64,000 bases of DNA from Paraphysomonas bandaiensis (taxonomy: Eukaryota > Chrysophyceae): assembly GCA_965644295.1 (NCBI GenBank), contig CBFFRP010000026.1, positions 1 to 64,000 on the forward strand, read 5' to 3'. The notes beneath the pieces were generated by a model. That model was not told the DNA's origin and ran no database searches. It was given only the letters and a program-made list of their open reading frames with translations. Both the position numbers and the translations under genes were made by a program. Positions 47,058 to 58,097 of this stretch are shown in pieces; the first letter of the stretch is position 1; each line of letters begins with the position of its first letter.

Positions 47058-50000
47058 ATGCAGCATAACCTCAAGAGTCAACTGGAGTGGCTGTGTGAGG
47101 TCGGTATAGCGCACCTGCATATACATATGTATGTTAACATATGCGCCTGTAGAATCAGGAGCACGCCCACGGCGCAGGCTTCTCGTCCACAGGAGTTGTT
47201 TGTTCTCATCGAGAGGACAGCAGGTGAGAGGCGGCTGCGGTGTATGCCTCGTCTCTTACGGCTTTAACAGATGTGATCTTGTGGCCGCATTTTCATCTGC
47301 ACAGCATCACAGTGGCATATGTCTCTCTGAGATATCGAAGAAGTTTGACATATTGAGGTATTCATTCACCGCAACAACAATGTGCCTTCATCATTCTTGT
47401 GCCTGCAGGCTAGAGAAAAATAAGTCCATATCTTTAGAGCAAGAGAATATTCAAAGCAGGGAGCAGCAGCATAGACAACACGCCCAACACAGAACCGTGT
47501 CATTACCACCTGTTATACAGAGCTCATTTTGTCAGACATCACTCCCACAACAGATCGAAAGGACTGAAGAATTCGACCCAATCGATGAAGCATTTCTCAA
47601 TATGGACGTTGAGGGTCAGTGAGTAATACCTGCTACGTTTTTGTGCTCACTCGTGTTGTTTATTTCAGCTTTAACGAACCGATACAAATCTGGCCAACGC
47701 CCAAGTACAGGTACACATTCTGGAGTGAATGCAAATACCAGTCGCACACCAACTCCCATTTCCTCGACGCACCCCCCTGCTCCCGTATATGATAGTCACA
47801 TGTCAGCTCCAGTCTCTTCTAGGCACTCACCTGCTCCTGTTTCATCTAGCCATGACAAGAGTGATTTGCTTGCTCGACTTCAGCGGCAGAGGGATGCTCT
47901 GGACGCTCAGATTGCCGCGCTTACACGAGATAGTAGCCCATGCAGTGTTACTACGCGCCAGAGCACTGGAGGGGAAACATATGGCTTACATCAAGGTACC
48001 GGGGTATCTGTGAATCATGCGCGGAGAGAAACAACTGCCCTTGTGGTGCCTACGGAACGAATGTGGGGAGAGACTTCTGGCGCCAGAAATTCAGCGGATC
48101 AAATGAACGGAGATATACCCGGACAATTCATGGATACCAGGGGGTCTGTATGTAATGCATGGGGTGACACTTATGGTACCAGGACTCATGCGGATCAAAC
48201 GAACGGAGATACTTTGGCATCCAATCAGAGAAGTGGTGGTTGGGAAGACACAGACTATGCTATACAGCAGAGGGTTGTTGCTGACGCAGCACCACGGAGT
48301 GGACCTGCACTTGGCATGTATGGGGGGGAGGACGACGACAGCGTACCGGACTGCCCTTGCGGGTACCGATGTTTGGTCCTTACTTCACGTACATCTGCGA
48401 ATATGAATAGGCAGTTCTACAAATGCCCTAATGGCGACCAAGCTGGTATTGGCATATCACGTTGCCGTAAAAATCTGTAATCATTTCCGTAGGCGGTGGA
48501 TGTGGCTTTTTCCAGTGGGTGGATGGGGAGGTTACAGGGGCTTCCTTATCTGGCACTCCATTGGGTGTGGGCATCAAAGACTTTACTGTCGAGAATCGCC
48601 GTATATTTGGTCATAATTCTTTTAAGGAAGGCCAGCGGGAGTGCATTGAGGCCGCACTACAAGGTACAGTTTGCTTATCACCCTTGGTGTATGCGTATTA
48701 CTGAAAATATTGTAGGAAGGGATGTGTTCTGTTTGATGCCGACTGGGGGAGGAAAGTCTCTGGTCTACCAATTGCCAGCGTGGTGCTGTCCAGGACTGGC
48801 GGTGGTGTTCAGCCCTCTCGTGTCGCTCATACAAGACCAAGTCGATGCTATGACTGCAACAGGCATAAGGGCGGTGTATGTCACTTCCACACAGAGTGAG
48901 GCGGAGGTACAGCAAATATATCAAGATCTTTATAACGGTCACAACACCTCATCAAATGGAACTCCTGAAGATGGTATAAAACTTCTGTACATTACACCGG
49001 AGAAGTTTAAGAACTCGCCGAAGATGAAAAATCTTCTTCGAAATCTCTATGGAAAGGGTTTGCTGTCACGGTTTGTTATCGATGAGGTAGGTCTATTGAT
49101 ATTACAAGCGCATGAACACTAATAGCACTATGTTGGAATGTCAGGCTCACTGTTTGTCAGAGTGGGGGTAAGTAATTCAATATTTGTGTCACAAGACCTC
49201 ATGTGTTTTTAGGCATGATTTTAGGTAGGCTGGAGGTGACATGCTACAAGTGTTGTTTTCATCTTGCGTCAGGTCGGACTATTTATATCTCGGTAGTATA
49301 CGTACAGATTATCCAAACACCCCCATCCTCGCTCTCACGGCCACTGCCAACCAAGCGGTCATCCAGGATTGCATACGCATCATTGGAATGCGCAATCCTT
49401 TCAGACATACTCACAGTTTTAACAGGCCAAATATAGAGTACACTGTGCGACCCAAAGATAGCAAAGTTATCAAGAACATTGCTGATATAATTAAATCTAA
49501 GCGTAATCAAACTGGTGGGTTATAGAATTTATTGTTTAGCAGTAAGCCTAAATGCAAGTGCACAGGTATAATTTATTGCTTTTCGAAAAGAGATACAGAG
49601 AAAGTGACCGATGAACTTCGACGTGCCATTCCCGAGATGCGCAACGCTATTGATTTTTATCATGCAGACGTTCCGGCTGATCTAAAGGAAAGGCGACAGC
49701 GACTGTGGTCTAAAGGCGATATTAAAATCATATGTGCCACTATAGCCTTTGGAATGGGAATAAATAAGCCAGATGTGCGCTATGTAATTCACTACTCAAT
49801 GCCGAAGAGTCTTACGAACTTTTATCAGGCAAGATGTCGACAGTTGTAGGTAATTACGTGATGTGTTTTAGGAGTCTGGGAGAGCAGGTAGAGATGGATT
49901 TCCATCGGAGAGTATCGTATTCTACAGCTATACTGACAAACAAAAGCTTTGTGCCCTGTCACAAAAGGGGTCGGAAGGAGGAGGAAGGGGGGCTATAGAG

Positions 50001-51968
50001 CGTGCTCTCATGAACATCCAGAAGTATGACGTGTGTGATAGTGCACTGACTTGATGTCTGACTTTGTTTCGTAGATGTGCTGCATTTTGCATGAACGAGA
50101 TTGATTGCAGACGCACGCAAGTGCTAGAGTACTTTGGAGAGGCATTTCCCCCAGAGAAGTGCAGTGGAACGTGTGATAACTGTCGTCGACCCCGCGGTAG
50201 TTATCAATGGGAGGACTTTTCGGAACAGGGTAGGGTTGTACTACGTGTGGTCGCCGCCGTGTGCAATAGCAGTCTCCCGAAAGTAACCCTGAATCTCTTG
50301 CGATCAATACTTGCTAATTCGAAAGAAAAAAAGCTCGAAAGACATCGCGCCTTGTTGCAACAGGCTGGGATGGATTACACCGTTAGGGGGAACGGGAGTG
50401 CTTCTAGCAAGCCCATCAGCAAATATATATGTGAGAGATTGCTCCAAGGTATGGTCTTACAAGGTTTCCTAATGGAAGAATCGCAGGCAAGTAATTATGT
50501 TGTTTGCAATTTGTAGTGAAATGAGCACTGATTGCAGGAAAACTTCAGCAAATTTACGGCGGAATATGTGGGAATTGGGCACCGTGCATCTGAGTTGGAG
50601 AGTGGAAAAGCTTCCTTGCGCATATGTGTCCCAGCGTCTACAACAAAGAACACGGTGACCAATGTTGCAGAGGCTATTATTGAGTCACATGATGACGACG
50701 ATGGGGAATTGTCAGGACAGCTTCTTAGAACTAATGGTATTCAATCCACCAGATCTCGATTGAATGTCGCTGTTCCGAAGGCCACCCCCGCCACTGATAA
50801 GCAGCCGATGCAGACTTATGCTGCTCTAGCTGAGATGATGCCTGTGACTGGTGAGAAGTCTAACCATTCTAACTCCGCTTCTTCGCCGACTCGAGCTGGT
50901 GTCAGGAAAGGGCGACTGGGTTTGAAACAGGCCTCTCAAATTTCCAAGAAGATGAGACCCCAACCAAACATGCGTCCTGCTAGCACTGAACCAACAGATA
51001 GTGATAGTGACTTCGACGATTGGGGTCGTTTGTCAGGCAAGAGACAGACTGTGCATACTAAAGATTGCGTAAATAAACGACCTAGAGTAGAGGAGTCTCC
51101 GACATCATCTAGCCCTCAGCAGTTTATTGATATTTCGTCATCACCTGAACTTCCCTTGTCTCCCGACATATATAGCCATCAGAAGTACCATCAAGACCCT
51201 AAACCGGTGAATACTGCGAAGACGGTAGAAGCAGGGCTACATGACGGCACTTCAATTCTTACGAAAAAGCAACGCAGCAATTTCAGATCGTGGCTTCACA
51301 GCTATCGCAAGCGCTGGAACTGCTACTGGAACCATATGGATAGCCAGGCGGTAGTGGACCTCATCACTCATGTGCCAGTGACTCTGGAAGAGCTCAGGAG
51401 CAAAGTTGTTGGTATGGGTGAGTACAAGATACGGAATGAAGGCAAGCATATTGTAGCCACTATTTGGGCTTTCCTAAAGAGCGAGGGTATTATTCATAAG
51501 TTTCCTTCCCTTTCTGAAGACTCCCCTCCCTACGACATACCAGACTGCCCGACCTGGCGGGACCCGTCATCAGATGCAGCTGATGTTGTGAGGCAACAAC
51601 ATAGCGTGGTACATAATCAGAAGCTGCCAACAGCTGGGCAATCGTCCCTTGATATGCGGCCCGCAGTGAGCCCTGTGGGGAAAGAAGGGCATGACAGTCT
51701 GACTCAAAGTGCTGCAGCATGGCAGAATTACGAGGATACCACCCGTCTGTCAGTGAAAAACAACCAAGCATATCAGTATCACACTAAGTCACCAGCCCTT
51801 GGACTGACTTCCCAACGGAGCCCAAGCAAAAATCAGCAGGTAAAAAGACATCTACAGTGCACAACAAATCCTTACGATGTTTATGGGTCCACTATGCCAT
51901 CAACACAACGCGCGTCTATGAATCAAGCAGATGACGGTGTAGATGACGTTATAGATTATTTGGTGTAG
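47058..51968 (+). CDS. RecQ DNA helicase (BLM/Sgs1-like) with GRF zinc finger and HRDC-like domain
   Basis: RecQ 3'-5' helicases process recombination intermediates and stalled forks. It is roughly 1,300 residues in many exons. N-terminal 400 residues: disordered, with a short coiled coil (LLARLQRQRDALDAQIAAL). Then a GRF zinc finger: CPCGYRC, RQFYKCPN and, across an intron, CGFFQWVD. Helicase core: FGHNSFKEGQRECIEAAL, Walker A LMPTGGGKSLVYQLPAW, FSPLVSLIQDQ, DEAHCLSEWGHDFR (three exons), LTATAN, FNRPNIEY, GIIYCFSKRDTE, FGMGINKPDVRYVIHYSMPKS, then ESGRAGRDG. RQC zinc-binding cysteines follow (CRRTQVLEYFGE, CSGTCDNC). An HRDC-like fold lies near the C-terminus (SWLHSYRKRWN, VPVTLEELRSKVVGMGEYK). 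An upstream first exon cannot be excluded. Confidence 0.93.
49213..49224 (+). other. 12-nt microexon of the RecQ gene
   Basis: GCATGATTTTAG is flanked by an acceptor (TTTTTAG) and a donor (GTAGGC). It is needed to complete the invariant RecQ motif: the exon before ends in ...CLSEWG and the microexon supplies HDFR, with a shared codon at each edge. Skipping it would remove four conserved residues without a frameshift. Confidence 0.85.
49829..49871 (+). other. GC-AG intron in the RecQ gene
   Basis: The coding sequence ...NFYQ ends at CAG and must resume at ESGRAGRDG (helicase motif VI). The 43 bases between start GCAAGA and end TTTTAG; no GT donor fits the frame. CAG|GCAAGA is the usual context for the minor GC-AG class. 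Confidence 0.85.
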
Positions 51969-52234
51969 TAGTAACTGTCGATATCCTTTGTTTTTTGTAC
52001 TCTTTTTATTTTGATGTGGAAGATATGATAGAAGCATGTATTAGTCCTAATTTTAATTTGTACAGAGTCTTTCTACAGTTATATTGTCAAGTTTATGAAT
52101 AGGGTGAGCAATTTGTTGAATAGTTATGTATGTCACATATATCATTCTTTAGTACTACAGCAAGCATTACTGATGAGTAAACTGCAACTGTTACTGTCTA
52201 TATTAAAACACGTAATAAAGTATTGAAGTATATT
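51969..52234. other. 3' flank of RecQ
   Basis: AT-rich 3' flank, with AATAAAG at about 52212 as a possible polyadenylation signal. No gene. Confidence 0.4.
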
Positions 52235-52279
52235 AGAAGTTCACCTTAAGGACTCAAAAATCCTAGTAGTTGATGTCTT

Positions 52280-52715
52280 ACTATTTTAGCAATAGGTATT
52301 TAAGAGTCAATGTTTAACTCTGATGTCCTACAATATAGCGCTATGAAAGCTGCTTGTGTGTCACCGCAAGAGCCAAGGGGCAACCACTTCCGCTTTATTA
52401 ATCAAAGCAAATGCAGTGAGCAAGCAGCAAGCAGAATGCTGATATACCTGACATCTGACATCTGCTAACTTCAGGATTTTGGGCCCTTAAGGTGAACTAG
52501 CCCGAATTTATGACTTCAGTAGCTAAGGTAGTCCAAACCCCGGATGCCCTTGAGGTGGGCCCATTCCCGGATGATGCATGTTTACTCGACAAGGCCCAAA
52601 GACGTCTACACAGACTCTTATTAGTGTCCCTTGTACCACACAAACATTAGGCTATGAGTGGGCAGAACAATATATGCACCACAAAAAGGTGCTAGTCCGA
52701 CTTTGATGAAAAAAG
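52280..52715 (+). repeat. Foldback repeat family, copy E
   Basis: Family phrases in order: TTTAACTCTGATGTCC, GAAAGCTGCTTGTG, CCCTTAAGGTGAA, CTTGAGGTGGGCCCATTCCC, TATGAGTGGGCAGAACAATAT and GTGCTAGTCCGACTTTGAT at the end. An unrelated 80-bp stretch is inserted near 52400-52480. Confidence 0.88.
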
Positions 52716-52794
52716 TGGTCCGACGTTGATATGAAAAAAAGTCGTGAGACACAAAAGTCAGCAAATGTCAAGTATCAGGTATATCAACATTATC

Positions 52795-53065
52795 CCTCGA
52801 TAAAGTCAGACTCTCACCTTCTTATGGTGCGGTAGGGGACAAGTACCGAAGATACTTCTCCGGGAAACTAACATGATCCACATATACTGACAGCAGATAT
52901 TGTTCTGCCCATTCATAGCCTAATACTTGTGTGGTACAAGGGACACTAATAAGTTTCACTTGTGTATAGACGTCTTTGGGATTTGCCGAATAAACAGTCA
53001 TCAGGGAATGGACCCATCTCAAGGGCATTCGGGGTATTAGGCTGCCTACTGAGTCTATGTTACTC
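52795..53065 (-). repeat. Foldback repeat family, copy F
   Basis: The stretch begins CCCTCGATAAAGTCAGACTC and continues with GAAACTAACATGATCC, CAGATATTGTTCTGCCC, AATAAACAGTCAT and GGGAATGGACCCATCTC. This is the reverse complement of copy E, so E and F together form a large inverted repeat. Confidence 0.88.
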
Positions 53066-53249
53066 GTATTGCTCCATTGGTGTAGTATTTATTGTTTTGA
53101 AATTCAAAATTCTGTGGCTTGACTAAAAATAAGACTTGCAACGAGTGAAGATATAGCAAGAAACAAGTAGTTACGACCATAATACAGAATACAGAATACA
53201 GCGCAGTAACTACTTAAAAGACTATTGAAGCAGATACTATCAAGATATA

Positions 53250-53465
53250 TATTATTGAAGATAGTCGGACTTGCACCTTTCCGTGGTGTTCTGGGCTCCG
53301 GGGAATAAGAACCGGAGATATTTCTTCGGGAAACAAACGTGAGCCGCATATATAGTCAGCACCTCTAGCCAAATGCTTGTGTATACAAGAGACACTGATA
53401 AGGGTCACTTGTATAGACGTCATAGACGCCCTGATGAATAAACAGTCATCCGGGAATGAGCCCAT
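53250..53465 (-). repeat. Foldback repeat family, copy G
   Basis: AGTCGGACTTGCACCTTTCC, then CCGGAGATATTTCTTCGGGAA, AATAAACAGTCATCCGGGAAT and GAGCCCA. Same orientation as copy F; the inner end is deleted. Confidence 0.85.
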
Positions 53466-55308
53466 AACAATTAATATTAGATGCATAGTATACTACAATG
53501 GATGAAGCACACAGTATAATTTCTAGCTACTGACGATATATTAAATGCTGAAAAGTATCAAGTTTTCATGTATATATTCTTTCAGCGCCATGTAAGGTGA
53601 ATAAAGTAAACACCAAGCGTAAACTGAAAATAATAGATCCCATGAAAGAATTGTATCTTTCGTCTCTAGCAAATCAAAAAAGAAGATCATATATGTATGG
53701 TATTATCTTATAATAATATTAATTAAGAGAACTAATAATATGGGATACATTGTTCAATCTACTACAAACGGTTGAAATATCTCCTCTCGATTTTGTGTAA
53801 GTAATAGTAATTTTGCCAATAGTAAGACATTCATCACTGTTTGATTCAGTTGATAACCTTCTTCTCGTTTGTAGAATTTGATTGAAAGGTGCGGGGCTTA
53901 TAAATATTCATATACTATACTAGTTCAAGCTGGTGTATATGTGATGTTTCATAAACACAAATAAGGGAATGTGGTACGAACTCCAATCATGCTATTAATT
54001 TATTAAATATGATACACATTTATCACGGAAAGCAGAAAAATATAATATAATGAACTACATCTGGCCTTCTGGATTAGTACAAAGTACAGAGACCTACCAT
54101 ACAACCCTACACCATACTTGCAATGTGGAGCGGTAACATGTTTCCATTATATTCTACAAAATCTATATATTAAGATCTTTTATTTTAATTTTATTTTGTG
54201 CTACAAACAGGATAACTTTAACATTTTTTTCAACAATATAAAAACTTCCAACGATTGAATATAAAACCAAACAAAACACGCGAGTTAGAATGTCATCTTA
54301 TATAAAATTTACAAACTGAACAATTTCCGGGGAAATTCACTTCTGGAAAGTAACGTGAGATAACTTTGTGTTCGTTGCAGACTAATGCGTGTAGAGACGT
54401 CTCTTACCTTAAAAACTAAAACAGAAATTCCAAACTAGGTTCATCTGAAGGACATCCTTGTATTTTGGGGTGCATGTTAAAGTTAAACATTAGGGACTAG
54501 TTCATCTTTAAAATTCAAGAAACATTGTCAGCGGATGTTAGGTATATCAGTATTTTGCTTTGGGTGATCGATGCCAATATTAGTTCATATTTTTCGGCAT
54601 TTGTGTGACTAATGACCGAAGCAATGTGTGAAACGTTCGAATCAAAATGACAACGCATTTACACCTGCTACACCTTACCACACGTCAACTGCCCAGTCTT
54701 GTTTCTCCTGACTCAGGCTCTGACATTTATAATAAGCCTCAAGTACTATACTCCAGGCAGTGTCTGGTACAGTACATGCTTTGTACTCTTGGCAGCTTTT
54801 TCATCCGAACTGAGGAGGTGCACAGATACCTACTAGTGTAAGTCACTCCGGGTATGAGTTCAATGAAAACGCTTGTGCTAGACGAGTAAAGTGCATATAT
54901 TGGAGTCTGATTGAATAGTTTGCTCGGTGCGTCACCAGTAAGTTCACCAGTAAGTTTGCTTCGTGACCGCTGCTGCGAAGGCCACATTCTTGAAGGGTCC
55001 TGAAGATCTACCACATATAAATGAGCATACGCCTATGAATATGCTGCAATACAACTATACGGAAGTATTTAGTTCCACACACATCTTGTTAGACTATTCT
55101 ACTACACCGCTAGAACAGTTTCGCAATAATACTGACGACTCTGCCTCGCAATACCGACATACTGACCACTACAGCACCACCCCACACCAACTCACTCACT
55201 CACTCGCTATACACTCACCTCATTGTATGCATTTCATAGATATTGTAAAGGTGGTAGAGTGCAGTGGAGATAAACGAGCATGCGCATACCGCATTGAGCA
55301 GCCAATAC
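53466..55308. other. AT-rich gene-free stretch
   Basis: About 1.8 kb of AT-rich DNA. An open frame from 54963 that runs into the minisatellite is judged spurious. No gene family, RNA gene or transposon end recognised. Confidence 0.5.
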
Positions 55309-56174
55309 CATCATCTAGATTACCATCATCTAGATTACCATCATCTAGATTACCATCATCTAGATTACCATCATTTAGATTACCATCATCTAGATTACCA
55401 TCATCTAGATTACCATCATCTAGATTGCCATCATTTAGATTACCATCATCTAGATTACCATCATCTAGATTACCATCATCTAGATTACCATCATCTAGAT
55501 TGCCATCATCTAGATTACCATCATCTAGATTACCATCATCTAGATTACCATCATCTAGATTACCATCATCTAGATTACCATCATCTAGATTACCATCATC
55601 TAGATTACCATCATCTAGATTACCATCATCTAGATTACCATCATTTAGATTACCATCATCTAGATTACCATCATCTAGATTACCATCATCTAGATTACCA
55701 TCATCTAGATTACCATCATCTAGATTACCATCATCTAGATTACCATCATCTAGATTACCATCATCTAGATTACCATCATCTAGATTACCATCATCTAGAT
55801 TACCATCATCTAGATTACCATCATCTAGATTACCATCATCTAGATTACCATCATCTAGATTACCATCATCTAGATTACCATCATCTAGATTACCATCATC
55901 TAGATTACCATCATCTAGATTACCATCATCTAGATTACCATCATCTAGATTACCATCATCTAGATTACCATCATCTAGATTACCATCATCTAGATTACCA
56001 TCATCTAGATTACCATCATCTAGATTACCATCATCTAGATTACCATCATCTAGATTACCATCATCTAGATTACCATCATCTAGATTACCATCATCTAGAT
56101 TACCATCATCTAGATTACCATCATCTAGATTACCATCATCTAGATTACCATCATCTAGATTACCATCATTTAGA
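55309..56174. repeat. 15-bp minisatellite, about 58 units
   Basis: The unit is CATCATCTAGATTAC (TCTAGA palindrome inside). Rare variants (CATTTAG, GATTGCC) fall at about 55374, 55428, 55433, 55500 and 55643, and one CATTTAG at 56168. Between about 55650 and 56165 roughly 34 consecutive units are identical. Because 15 is a multiple of three, two plus-strand frames stay open right across (repeats of SRLPS and YHHLD), and one minus frame does too. There is no other sign of coding. Confidence 0.96.
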
Positions 56175-56411
56175 TCTCAGATCTGCATCATACGCACACG
56201 CCCAGAGACGAGTGCATCGGTCGACGATACGCATCCAGCATATGACACTGCTGTATGAAACAGTCACGGTATACAGCCGTATACAGCTGAGCTGTTGTAC
56301 GTTGCAGAGGTGCATATATATATATATATATATACTGCTGTATATACATACTGCTGTATATTATACAGTATACCGCCGTATACAGAGGCCTTAGAGCAAC
56401 TGACACAACAT

Positions 56412-57281
56412 ATGAGCACAGATCCATCACTATTTCGTAGAATGCTAAGAACTGTTCAGAGTAGACGCGTGCTCATACAGGTTATTTCTCTCGTCATCTT
56501 AGTCGGCGCAGCTGCTGCTCGTCATCCTCTCTGTGACTTGTATGAGAGTCTTGGGCTCGCTTCAAGAGTAGATTCGAATGAACTCGAGGGATGGACATGC
56601 TCAGAGGAAGACATTGGGAACAGCTACTGCGATGGTTGGACAGGAGTTGAATGCTCATCTGGAAGTATTGTTACTTTAGATCTGTCTGATATGAATTTGG
56701 GCGGGACGATTCCGTCGAGCCTCGGCAGCTTGACTTCACTACGTAGACTATACCTCGATAACAACTTGCTATCAGGAACGATTCCTAGTTCTATTACTGC
56801 TTTATCACGACTGCAGTGCCTTCAACTTAGTTTTAACAATATACGTGGTCCCGTACCAAGTGATATTGGAAACCTGGAAAAATTAGATAGACTTTACCTG
56901 TCCCATAACGAACTCACTGGAACCATTCCATCATCCCTTTCTATTCCAAAAAAATTACATCAAGTTGCTATCGATAATAACATGCTCACTGGTGCACTGC
57001 CATCCGAGCTGAGTAAGATGGCCAAACGTGCTACTCTGGATTTCGCCTGGAACAGCTTGAGTGGTGTATTACCGCAGGAGCTATGTAATGCAAAAAGTCT
57101 ATTTGTGTTTGACAACGCAGGCATTATAAATAATTGCGACACATACTGCAGCATTACCGACGAAGCCTGCATTGTTAGCAATGTCCATGCAGGTATGACG
57201 TTTGAATATCTCGTTATTTTACTCACATTCGCTGTAGGTATAGACTATGATGCCTTAGCTCCACCTATAATCTCTATATGA
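56412..57281 (+). CDS. Secreted or membrane-anchored leucine-rich-repeat protein
   Basis: 289 residues if read through, 274 if the 45-bp intron at 57193-57237 is removed. The N-terminus has basic residues and a hydrophobic stretch (VLIQVISLVILVGAAAARH), a signal peptide or anchor; a later ATG at 56442 is also possible. A W.....C.GW.GVEC-type cap (YCDGWTGVECSS) as in plant-type LRR proteins precedes about six repeats with L.L..N.L.GTIPSS consensus: LDLSDMNLGGTIPSS, LYLDNNLLSGTIPSS, LQLSFNNIRGPVPSD, LYLSHNELTGTIPSS, VAIDNNMLTGALPSE. A cysteine-rich C-terminal cap follows. No kinase domain. Probably ligand- or surface-binding; the role is unknown. The 15-bp minisatellite ends 240 bp upstream. 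Confidence 0.88.
   Translation: MSTDPSLFRRMLRTVQSRRVLIQVISLVILVGAAAARHPLCDLYESLGLASRVDSNELEGWTCSEEDIGNSYCDGWTGVECSSGSIVTLDLSDMNLGGTIPSSLGSLTSLRRLYLDNNLLSGTIPSSITALSRLQCLQLSFNNIRGPVPSDIGNLEKLDRLYLSHNELTGTIPSSLSIPKKLHQVAIDNNMLTGALPSELSKMAKRATLDFAWNSLSGVLPQELCNAKSLFVFDNAGIINNCDTYCSITDEACIVSNVHAGMTFEYLVILLTFAVGIDYDALAPPIISI
57193..57237 (+). other. 45-bp in-frame optional intron of the LRR gene
   Basis: Begins GTATGA, ends CTGTAG, length divisible by three and free of stop codons. If retained it encodes MTFEYLVILLTFAV, a hydrophobic segment just before the C-terminus. If removed the protein ends ...VHAGIDYDALAPP. Introns of 43-50 bp are common in this window, so splicing is plausible. Confidence 0.6.
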
Positions 57282-57725
57282 ATAAGCTACATAACGATGC
57301 TTATAACGTTTCCTGGCATACTATGAGGGCGTATTGCTGTAGACTAGCTGCTACTATGGGATTGACTGTAGTTGATAGTCTCGCATGCTTTTATACTCGC
57401 TGTCTTGATTTTTGATTAGGCCATCAAGAAATGATATTTTTCTCTTTTCTTTAAAGTTATTGAGAAGTGAATGCATACGAAAAGCCGTTGATGAAGTTGA
57501 GTTTCTAGATATAATTCATATATTGTATATGTCATATTTATTGGTTTTGCTTGTAAACCGCATCCAGTCGAAAAACCAAACTTGAATATAATGTTTCTTG
57601 AATTGTGTCAAAATCTAACACACCAATTAGCTTTGTTGGGAACACCTAGCTAGTTATCAGGGCTGCGTATCAATTAATTGTCAATTATTGAAATTGGGAC
57701 AGCAAACCAAAATTGCAATATATAA
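57282..57725. other. AT-rich spacer
   Basis: 3' flank of the LRR gene and an ATTGAAATTG-type run near 57675-57720. No gene. Confidence 0.45.
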
Positions 57726-58097
57726 TTGAATCTAGCTTGCTTCAATAAATTGATAAAAAATACCACCAATTTGGCAATGGCAGGTTGTTATAGAACAGCA
57801 TTTTGTGATGAAAAATCCAATTTTTACGACAAAACCCGAAAGTTGGTTGAAGGCAATAAATCTATTGGATTTGGTGGTGCGATAAGTATGGTATCACCTT
57901 CTAATAGAACAGGAAAGTGAACATCAGCTCGATCTCTACCAAGCGTTTGTATATTGTTTGACGAACTCATAACAAGGCACCCGATTGTCGAGCGTCATCT
58001 GGGTGACAATTCTGCTATTATTTATAACACTGCTTTTCGAAAGGCAGTCGTGAAGATTCAAAGTGGCATTGAAGTCTCACCTACCCGGATCGAGTAA
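57726..58097 (+). pseudogene. Unidentified coding remnant with one in-frame stop
   Basis: An open frame of 64 codons ends in TGA at 57918 and continues in the same frame for 59 more codons to TAA at 58097. The second half is protein-like: ILFDELITRHPIVERHL and IIYNTAFRKAVVKIQSGIE. No start context, splice signals or recognised family. A decayed mobile-element protein is possible. Confidence 0.35.

Noticed and set aside
47058-47640. Separate small gene upstream of RecQ
   Set aside because: Short exons here join in frame, with good splice sites, to the helicase N-terminus (ending IDEAFLNMDVEG and continuing into the next exon).
54963-56258. 431-residue open frame with repeated SRLPS
   Set aside because: It is produced by the 15-bp minisatellite; a second frame (376 residues, repeated YHHLD) and a minus frame are equally open, and the flanking parts have no family features.
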